Under the pieces are notes generated by a model. It did not search any database. It was not told the origin of the DNA and worked only from the letters and a program-made list of their open reading frames with translations. The translations under genes were made by a program, and so were the position numbers. A stretch of DNA of 36,332 nt from a virus, in IMG/VR virus record IMGVR_UViG_3300010885_018045, positions 1 through 36,332 of that record; one strand, written 5' to 3'. Of this stretch, positions 30,107-36,332 are shown piece by piece; the stretch's first letter is position 1; each line of letters opens with the position of its first letter.

Positions 30107-31129
30107 TTAGCTATATAATCTCTTTTTCTTTAACTCAATTTTTAATTTACTAGTCTCTTTTGCATCTAGTATTGCTTTAATCACAAATAACTTACCATAC
30201 TTTAAGACTGCTTCGTTGATGTCTTTACAGGTCTCCAACCACACCGGAAAACTCACTGTCCAACCCAGTTCAATTGCACGATCAACAAGTTTACGTCCTG
30301 CCCTATCACCGTCGGGTACAACAATGACTTCACGCTGTAGTCTGTCAATTAGTTCTGCTTGCTGATCTGACGCTTCACTGCCGCTTAATGCAACACCATC
30401 TACACTCATGGCATCAAAGGGCCCTTCGCACACAATAACAAACTTCCAATTTTTTTGTTGCGTGTCTAAGTTAAACACAAAGTCTGCGGGATGACTACTG
30501 TAATACTTGGGCTTTATACCATCCACCATGGCTCTTGCAGTATAGCCAACAATCTCACTTTGGTAATAGAAAGGAACCACAATCCTACGATGTAGATTAT
30601 ATGCTTCTTCTGGCGTCCAGTAGAATTTATATTTTTCTATATCTATATGCCTACGGTGCACATATTCTATGCCGGCTAGTAGTGCAGCAGGTACGTTGTT
30701 GTAATCACCAGTGGCATAAAAAGATGCCAGGTCAACAATGTTTCTTGCTTCTGCTGGTAGTGTTCTTGCTTCGTACTTTATCTCTTGTTCGGGTTCGGCG
30801 ATCTCTTCAGGTGCAACAAGATCTTTTAAACGTACTGCATCAATGACCAGTCGACGTACAGTCAAGTCATCTGCACCTAACCATTGCAACAGTTTACGAA
30901 ATTTAAATGTTAGATGCCGCCCCGGAATAAAGCTACTAGTATAACCGCAATTAAAGCAATGAAAGGAAATTTGTCCTGCATTTGTTTTTATTCCGCCTCG
31001 TCCTCTTGTGTCGGCACTTTCTCCATTATGTACGCAACAAGGTGCGTTAAAACTGGTCCATCCATTCTGACCCGTTTTTTTACGGGCAGGCAGTAGTTGC
31101 AAAACTGTTTGCTGGATAGAATCTAACAT
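30107..31129 (-). CDS. DNA primase, T4 gp61/DnaG-like
   Basis: 340-aa primase. The N-terminal zinc-binding motif comprises Cys31/32, His34 (CCVH) and Cys58/Cys61 (HCFNCGY). The TOPRIM catalytic domain contains VIVCEGPFDAMSVDG with the catalytic Glu, VVPDGDRAG with the DxD-type metal site, and KDINEAVLKYG. T4 gp61 is 342 aa. I chose ATG 31129 because an earlier in-frame start at 31198 would run into the desaturase gene and across a promoter. TATAAT ends 7 nt upstream, so the transcript is predicted leaderless. Followed by the helicase gene, a normal primosome pair. Confidence 0.93.
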   Translation of the reverse strand: MLDSIQQTVLQLLPARKKTGQNGWTSFNAPCCVHNGESADTRGRGGIKTNAGQISFHCFNCGYTSSFIPGRHLTFKFRKLLQWLGADDLTVRRLVIDAVRLKDLVAPEEIAEPEQEIKYEARTLPAEARNIVDLASFYATGDYNNVPAALLAGIEYVHRRHIDIEKYKFYWTPEEAYNLHRRIVVPFYYQSEIVGYTARAMVDGIKPKYYSSHPADFVFNLDTQQKNWKFVIVCEGPFDAMSVDGVALSGSEASDQQAELIDRLQREVIVVPDGDRAGRKLVDRAIELGWTVSFPVWLETCKDINEAVLKYGKLFVIKAILDAKETSKLKIELKKKRLYS

Positions 31130-31135
31130 GCTAGT

Positions 31136-31164
31136 ATTATATACTATTTTTTGACGGTTGCCAA
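31136..31164 (-). promoter_or_regulatory. Sigma70-like promoter TTGGCA-17-TATAAT
   Basis: Minus strand TTGGCA, 17 bp, TATAAT, the closest consensus match in the window. It lies inside the 3' end of the desaturase gene. The primase ATG is at the expected transcription start. Confidence 0.7.
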
Positions 31165-31845
31165 ACCCAATGATTGAAAAAGTCGAATATACATCCAACC
31201 AATATCAAATTCGTATGCCTTTAACGAAAGACGGGGACTAGCAGGGTCCAGATGGTGATTATTGTGAAGCTCTTCACCGCCAATAATAATACCCCAAGGG
31301 CTAATATTTCTAGATTGATCTCGTGTCGTTCCATTTCTATATCCCCACCAGTGTCCTATACCATTAACTACACCTGCAGCCCAGAAAGGAATCCATAACA
31401 TCTGTATTGCCCAAACGACAATGCCCGGCACTCCAAACAGTAAAATATTTATTAATAACATTATCATAATACCTAACCGACTATGCTTGGAATAAATATT
31501 TTTTTCCATCCAATCGTCGGGTGTACCTGCACCGTACTGTTCAATCATGTCTTTGTCTTTGCTTGCAGCATGATATAATACTGCTCCTTTAACCAATACT
31601 TGTTTAAGTCCAAACACATGTGGGCTGTGTGGATCACCTTCCGCATCACTGAATCTGTGATGTTTACGATGTACGGCTACCCATTGTTGAGTAACCATGC
31701 CTGTGGTTAACCATAGCCAGGCTCGCATAAAATGGGCTATCACAGGATGGAATGTCACTGCACGATGTGCTTGGCTGCGATGTAGATATAATGTGACACA
31801 CACAATAGTGATGTGCGTAAGGAGTAAAGTGTATAGTATAGTCAT
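31144..31845 (-). CDS. Membrane fatty-acid desaturase (delta-9-like)
   Basis: 233-aa integral membrane desaturase. The His boxes are His22-x4-His27 (HRSQAH), HRKHH (59-63) and HNNHH (194-198), plus His165 (NGIGHWWG), which together bind the diiron centre. Four hydrophobic segments (about 2-21, 40-52, 125-150 and 150-165) form the usual bundle. It inserts double bonds in acyl chains of host lipids. It is shorter than typical bacterial delta-9 enzymes (around 270-390 aa) but has every box, so it is probably active. It lies between a lectin tail protein and the primase. No promoter or ribosome-binding site of known type is clear. Confidence 0.92.
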   Translation of the reverse strand: MTILYTLLLTHITIVCVTLYLHRSQAHRAVTFHPVIAHFMRAWLWLTTGMVTQQWVAVHRKHHRFSDAEGDPHSPHVFGLKQVLVKGAVLYHAASKDKDMIEQYGAGTPDDWMEKNIYSKHSRLGIMIMLLINILLFGVPGIVVWAIQMLWIPFWAAGVVNGIGHWWGYRNGTTRDQSRNISPWGIIIGGEELHNNHHLDPASPRLSLKAYEFDIGWMYIRLFQSLGLATVKK

Positions 31846-31880
31846 ACTATACTTATTGCTTTACATTGAACTTGTAAATG

Positions 31881-33221
31881 TTAGTATCCAAATCTTGATT
31901 TGTAAGCCGCATACTGAGCCTGTATCTGTGCCAGTGTCAGCACACCATCCCAAACTTTGACCAATGCTGTATCATAAACACCTACCTCTGAAATGGTTGT
32001 GGAATCGACAAATCTGCCAAACAATCTCAGCTGATTAAATCCACCACTGGTTGACCCAGTGCCAAATGTAGTTGTTGGTTGACTGCTTGTGGCCACATAA
32101 CTGTTTGACACAGCGGCCGCTGGTTGACCGTTGTAAGTGACCCATTGAAAAGTCCATGCCCCGGTTGCGGCGGTGTTACTTGCGCCAACAAAATTGCCAT
32201 TGAAGAAAATATTCTGTACATGACTGGGGCTACCCCATATGCCCATTAACCAATCTGGACTTGCAGTATTGGCGTTTAACAATCTACCAGCAGTTGAACC
32301 AGTGCGATAAACCATCATCACAGTATAGGCTTTAGAAGTTGCTGAATAATCTGGTCCAAAGGTCAAGAAGTCAGCAGTACCGGTTGTAGTCTTACGGAAT
32401 ATACCTCCTGTGGTAGTGTCCCAGGCCATGGTGCTGCTGGTGTTTCTTTTGGTCACAGAGGTGTTCAATAGGTCTGTGTTAGGAGAACTTAGTGGTGGAT
32501 TTAATGTAAATGTTGTAACTGTACCAACATTAGTAACAGTAGCGTTATTAGTGGACATGTCCATGAATGGTGAGGCTGTCAATGGCAGTAACACTACTGT
32601 ACCAGATACTGGAAGCAATGCTGTGGTTGGCACAGTCAACGATGCTCCCGAATATAATCCTGTGCCTTTAATTATACGGAAATTGCTTAGATATCCTGTA
32701 TAATATGAACCACTAGTGGCAGTACTTTCCTGTCCAATGGCCAACACACTACTAGAATTGTTAATATTGTTGGTATCAGCATAAGCTGATCCTAGCCGCG
32801 TTCCGTTTTGATATACACTGGTTTGACCACTAACTCTTGATATAGCAAAATGCACCCATATCTCTTGATAGTCAATTATTGACTGACTAAATCTAAATCC
32901 GCTTGCTTCCCATAGGTAAAATGTTCCCCCTTCAATGCTAACTGCAATTGATGCACTTGGATAACTTCCTACAGAAAATACTCTTTCGTTAGCATTTGGT
33001 GTACTAGACATATATTGAAACCACTCAATGGTAAAATCACCAGTGTCAAGAGCCCAATTTGTGCTGGCCGGTAATGTTAGGTACTGACTTGTACCATTGA
33101 AACTAGCACTGGTTGATAGTGCCGATCCTGGTAATGCTCCTATCGCCGCATCAAGGTTGAGAACTAACGCAGCTGGTGGAGCAGAAGCAAAACTGGCATT
33201 AAGCATTGCAATACCGGTCAT
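31881..33221 (-). CDS. Lectin-type tail protein with two LamG-like domains
   Basis: 446-aa virion protein. The first concanavalin-like/LamG sandwich (about 45-215) has FNGTSQYLTLPAS, GDFTIEWFQYMSS, WVHFAISRVSGQTSVYQNGT and YLSNFRIIKGTGLY. A second, degenerate copy (about 255-420) has AYTVMMVYRTG and QLRLFGRFVDSTTISEVGVYD. The C-terminus LTLAQIQAQYAAYKSRFG is a common ending of such phage proteins. These domains bind host glycans, so it is likely a receptor-binding tail fibre component. It is coupled (TAATG) to the long tail fibre gene. Confidence 0.85.
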   Translation of the reverse strand: MTGIAMLNASFASAPPAALVLNLDAAIGALPGSALSTSASFNGTSQYLTLPASTNWALDTGDFTIEWFQYMSSTPNANERVFSVGSYPSASIAVSIEGGTFYLWEASGFRFSQSIIDYQEIWVHFAISRVSGQTSVYQNGTRLGSAYADTNNINNSSSVLAIGQESTATSGSYYTGYLSNFRIIKGTGLYSGASLTVPTTALLPVSGTVVLLPLTASPFMDMSTNNATVTNVGTVTTFTLNPPLSSPNTDLLNTSVTKRNTSSTMAWDTTTGGIFRKTTTGTADFLTFGPDYSATSKAYTVMMVYRTGSTAGRLLNANTASPDWLMGIWGSPSHVQNIFFNGNFVGASNTAATGAWTFQWVTYNGQPAAAVSNSYVATSSQPTTTFGTGSTSGGFNQLRLFGRFVDSTTISEVGVYDTALVKVWDGVLTLAQIQAQYAAYKSRFGY

Positions 33222-36200
33222 TAGGTTAATCCTGTTCCGTTAATAAACCATGTTGTGGCTGCTACCTTGACTGCTGTGGCCATGCCATATGCAGCCAATG
33301 TTCTTGATCCTGTTGTGCCTGTGCCTGCCAAGTACATGGTATCTGTTGTGATAGCAATAGTTGTTGTGGTAGCACTTGGCCCACCAATGAATGCAATAGT
33401 TGTACCAACGGGATACGCCACGCTACCGTTAGCAGGAATAGTTATAGTTTGTCCTGTTGATGTTACATAAATGTGCTTGCCAGCATCGGCTATTGTCAAC
33501 GTGGCTGATCCTGTGGCATTTTGTGGCATACCTATGTAACCAACACCTGTTACCGGAGTTGATGTTACAGCTGGGGTAACATTGGCTACGATGTTGTTGG
33601 CAAACACATTACCAGCAAAGCCTCCACCGCCCAACACTTGCAATGCACCTGTGCTTGTACTGGTTGCGGCAGTGGTGTTACTTAAAAATAAACTACCAAA
33701 TCGCACATTACCAAAAGTACCTGTTGTATTACTGCTGGTCTCTGTGGCATCAATTATGAATTGCAGAGTTTTGGATGTGTTTTCTAATCCTAAAAATGCA
33801 TGTTTGTCTGCGGCATTGTAGTAGTGCATACGAATGCCAATGTCCTGACCATCGTCTGCAGCCCAGGGAGTCAAATTGGCGTAAGTATGTAAACCCAATA
33901 TGCTGTCAAATACAGTCACTTGACTGCCATTGACGCCTAGGTTACCTGCTAATGTTGTAACGCCATTGATGTTGACATTGCCCGAGTATACACCGGTGGT
34001 GCCAACTACGTTGCCGTATAAGTTTCCAACTGTAGAAATAACGTTAGCAGTTGTACTAATGTTGCCTGCTAAATTAATGGTATTACCATAAGTGACTTCA
34101 GATGATGAGGGGTTGTAGACTAAGACCTGGTTCACAGTGGTCACTTGATTTCTAATTGGTGCCACAGTGAATGTGTTGGCTGTGGTTTGCGATAATTGAC
34201 TACCGCTGGCATTCAGTATGATTGAGTTGTTGCCCTGATTGGCGTACCCAGAAGCGTAGCCAATTGCTATGGCAAAGTTGCCTAGGTTAGTAACGCCAGC
34301 AGCAGCTCCAATTGCGACTGAATTATTGCCTTGTGTACTAAAACCAGATTGTAGGCCAATGGCTACTGCCTGTAGACCTTGTGAGCTATTACCAGCAAGT
34401 TCACCAAATGCCACTGCATCACCAGTGGTATCTTTAATAGTGGCACCATTGGACAACTGTAAATTTGCATTGGTACCGGTGATTGCAATAGTACCCGTGG
34501 CAGTGATACTCCTACCAGCTGTGCCACCAATCCATAGTTGACCACCAATGCCCGCGCCACCAGTGACTACCATTGCCCCAGTTGTTGAACTAAGGCTTGC
34601 TGTATTTGCTGTACCAATAAAAGTTGAACCATATACGTTGCTAATTGACACTAGGTTGGCTATGGTTGTGATATTACCAGTTGTGCTTACGGTACTGACT
34701 GTGTTGCTGGACAACAAGGCATTGGCTTGTGTGTTACCATATGTAAATGTTGCATTGGCATAAGTTTGATATGCACCTAAATTGGCTTGTATTGCTACAA
34801 CATTGGCATTGGCATAAGTTTGATATGCACCTAAATTGGCTTGTATTGCTACAACATTGGCATTGGCATAAGTTTGATATGCACCAATGTTGGCATTAAC
34901 GGTATTGATACTGGTTGCTTGTGTAGCTGCATTTGCGTTTGCATACGTCTGATATGCACCAATATTACCACCAATGTATGCTTCGACATTTACATTGCTG
35001 TATGTGCCAGCACCCACTGTGGATAAAATGTTTACACCATTGGCAAACAAATAAGTTGGAGCAACGACATTGGCTATGGTTGTTATGTTACCAGTTGTAC
35101 TAATGGTACTAACTGTGTTGCTAGATAATAATGCATTGGCAGCAACATTACTATAACTACTTGTTCCAAACGTAGTATTGGCATAAGTTTGGAATGCACC
35201 CAAATTAGCATTAACGGTATTGATACTGGTTGCTTGTGTGGCAGCATTTGCATTAGCAAAAGTTTGGTATGCACCAACAGCGGACAAGATGTTTACACCA
35301 TTGGCCAGGAAAGTAAAATTCTGAGCACTGATGTTACTGAATCCAGTAATGATCGGAGCAGGACTTGATATAAATGCAGGTACAATGCCCGAGCCCACCT
35401 TCAGGTATCCTGTTTCGGGTAGTGTCAGATTGGCATTTGCGCCAAAGTTCCAGATTTTAGAATCACTTAGGGAACTTGCAACTATTTGTGCATCACCAAT
35501 GCCGGCAGCAAGTTGAACATTTCCAGCCGGAGCATAAAATGCTGAAACATTGGCATCACTGCTGATAGAAAGATTATCAAAATTTATTCGACCAGCAGTT
35601 GGTAATGTCATGATGCCATCTACACTCCAGAGCCAAGATTTGATTAGTTGGGTACTACTACCGTCGCGATAGCCAATGTCCAAGGTAGCACTATTTTGTG
35701 CTACATAGAAGTTTGAGTTAATAGCCATATTTGGGGCCACGGTTACATTAGCGTTTTCCCACATCAATTGTGAATATTGATCACTCTGCATAGTGATACT
35801 CTCACCAGCTGGTGCCAGGATTTGTGAGCCTGGGAATTGTGTTGTGCCATTTGTGCCAAACCGCCAGGTGTATCCATTCTTAGCAATGTTGGCTGAGATG
35901 GCGCCGGAATACGTTGGCAAGTAACTGGCCACATTGGCGTTGCTATATGTTCCAGTTATACCAGCCAAAATACTTACACCATTGGCAAAATTGTATTGTG
36001 CAGATTTAATATTACCAACAGTAACGTTGCCTGAGATTGTGGCAGTGTCCACTATCAAATTTGAGCTTGGTAGCGCCGCAACATAATCAGCTGAGTATAC
36101 TGTGACAGGATACACCATTGTTACATATGGATTAGTAGTGATCGTAATACGGTTTGGCGATGGCTGAAAACTCGCTCCTGTAACTGTCACTGTTACTCCG

Positions 36201-36332
36201 GCGCTACTGACTATGGTGTATCCAGACACGATGGTATTCGAATTGGTGTCTGGTGGCAAGTATACACCTCCACTATCGGTGGACATACCAAACGCATTTA
36301 GAGCATAGGTAAAACTAGATCCCACTTGGGCT
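33221..36332 (-). CDS. Long tail fibre protein (5' end outside window)
   Basis: At least 1,037 residues; the reading frame is open through the right edge, so the N-terminus is missing. The GTG at 36325 need not be the start. The chain is Asn/Ala/Thr/Ser-rich, with repeated GAYQTYANAN-type units encoded by 54-bp tandem repeats at 34753-34890. A YadA-head-like block follows (AVAFGELAGNS, AVAIGLQSGFS, SVAIGAAAGV, AIAIGYASGY), and the extended C-terminal part ends with LAAYGMATAVKVAATTWFINGTGL. Such trimeric rods carry adhesin tips. The next gene codes for a lectin-type protein that may form the tip. Confidence 0.88.
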   Translation of the reverse strand, partial: AQVGSSFTYALNAFGMSTDSGGVYLPPDTNSNTIVSGYTIVSSAGVTVTVTGASFQPSPNRITITTNPYVTMVYPVTVYSADYVAALPSSNLIVDTATISGNVTVGNIKSAQYNFANGVSILAGITGTYSNANVASYLPTYSGAISANIAKNGYTWRFGTNGTTQFPGSQILAPAGESITMQSDQYSQLMWENANVTVAPNMAINSNFYVAQNSATLDIGYRDGSSTQLIKSWLWSVDGIMTLPTAGRINFDNLSISSDANVSAFYAPAGNVQLAAGIGDAQIVASSLSDSKIWNFGANANLTLPETGYLKVGSGIVPAFISSPAPIITGFSNISAQNFTFLANGVNILSAVGAYQTFANANAATQATSINTVNANLGAFQTYANTTFGTSSYSNVAANALLSSNTVSTISTTGNITTIANVVAPTYLFANGVNILSTVGAGTYSNVNVEAYIGGNIGAYQTYANANAATQATSINTVNANIGAYQTYANANVVAIQANLGAYQTYANANVVAIQANLGAYQTYANATFTYGNTQANALLSSNTVSTVSTTGNITTIANLVSISNVYGSTFIGTANTASLSSTTGAMVVTGGAGIGGQLWIGGTAGRSITATGTIAITGTNANLQLSNGATIKDTTGDAVAFGELAGNSSQGLQAVAIGLQSGFSTQGNNSVAIGAAAGVTNLGNFAIAIGYASGYANQGNNSIILNASGSQLSQTTANTFTVAPIRNQVTTVNQVLVYNPSSSEVTYGNTINLAGNISTTANVISTVGNLYGNVVGTTGVYSGNVNINGVTTLAGNLGVNGSQVTVFDSILGLHTYANLTPWAADDGQDIGIRMHYYNAADKHAFLGLENTSKTLQFIIDATETSSNTTGTFGNVRFGSLFLSNTTAATSTSTGALQVLGGGGFAGNVFANNIVANVTPAVTSTPVTGVGYIGMPQNATGSATLTIADAGKHIYVTSTGQTITIPANGSVAYPVGTTIAFIGGPSATTTTIAITTDTMYLAGTGTTGSRTLAAYGMATAVKVAATTWFINGTGLT
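34753..34890. repeat. 54-bp tandem repeat inside tail fibre gene
   Basis: The unit beginning CATTGGCATAAGTTTGATAT recurs at 34753, 34807 and 34861. The first two copies are essentially identical; the third breaks down after about 25 bases. It encodes an 18-residue repeat (GAYQTYANANVVAIQANL). Degenerate copies follow near 34935, 35175 and 35250, so the fibre length may vary by recombination or slippage. Confidence 0.85.

Noticed and set aside
31129-31198. Upstream in-frame start for the primase at 31198
   Set aside because: It would overlap the desaturase 3' end and cross a near-consensus promoter; the added residues have no primase similarity.
34741-35280. Evenly spaced repeats that could suggest a CRISPR array
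   Set aside because: Repeats are contiguous 54-bp coding units without unique spacers, within an uninterrupted tail fibre frame.
36323-36325. GTG as the start of the long tail fibre
   Set aside because: The frame stays open to the window edge and the residues before GTG continue the protein, so the real start is outside.

Overview
This window reads as part of a large tailed-phage genome (Caudoviricetes, T4-superfamily myovirus type), probably from an aquatic environment. Every supportable gene lies on the minus strand, so transcription runs from high to low coordinates. Genes are packed with 1-11 nt stop/start overlaps (TAATG, ATGA). T4-like hallmarks are a gp41-type helicase next to a gp61-type primase, class Ia ribonucleotide reductase with its own glutaredoxin, a PAAR spike tip, several tail fibre/spike genes, and NATAAATA elements of the T4 late-promoter type. 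The host is inferred, not shown. The host-like genes (DnaK, IscU, bS21 with a C-terminal LPKKLF) look proteobacterial, most like betaproteobacteria.

Layout in transcription order (right to left). 36.3-31.9 kb: a long tail fibre (cut by the window edge) and a LamG-type lectin tail protein. 31.8-28.7 kb: fatty-acid desaturase, primase, replicative helicase. 28.7-25.7 kb: an overlapping set of beta-sandwich protein, PLP-aminotransferase-like protein, pentein amidinotransferase and 2OG-Fe(II) oxygenase. 25.7-23.5 kb: a small conserved protein, a pol-beta-type nucleotidyltransferase and a ligase-fold nucleotidyltransferase. 23.5-22.6 kb: two small MAIGVTR proteins with duplicated late promoters and leaders. 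22.5-19.9 kb: small phage-conserved genes. 19.9-14.6 kb: IscU, a B12-domain-like radical SAM protein, IscA, a PD-(D/E)XK nuclease and two more radical SAM proteins. 14.6-7.3 kb: pectate-lyase-type tailspike, hypothetical protein, nrdA, nrdB, glutaredoxin, a possible Sm-like protein, a structural-type protein, PAAR protein and cell-wall hydrolase. 7.3-4.4 kb: many very small genes driven by sigma70-like promoters. 4.3-0 kb: an ILEI-domain protein, a large membrane coiled-coil protein, bS21 and DnaK (3' end outside the window).

Two promoter types can be read. One is sigma70-like, often with the core TTTTGCTATAAT and a TTGACC/TAGACC -35 at exactly 17 bp. The other is NATAAATA. At five genes the element ends only 6-8 nt before the start codon, which predicts leaderless mRNAs. 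Terminator hairpins followed directly by a late promoter separate the MAIGVTR genes.

The most interesting content is: (i) a viral Fe-S assembly pair (IscU + IscA) interleaved with three radical SAM enzymes; (ii) the aminotransferase-like / amidinotransferase / 2OG-oxygenase run, which looks like a small biosynthetic or modification pathway; (iii) two unlike nucleotidyltransferases side by side; (iv) a phage DnaK next to bS21 with tandem early and late promoters; and (v) a 49-aa basic protein resembling the ribosome-rescue factor ArfA. No tRNA, CRISPR array, insertion sequence or integrase was seen, and no intergenic stretch exceeds about 150 bases.
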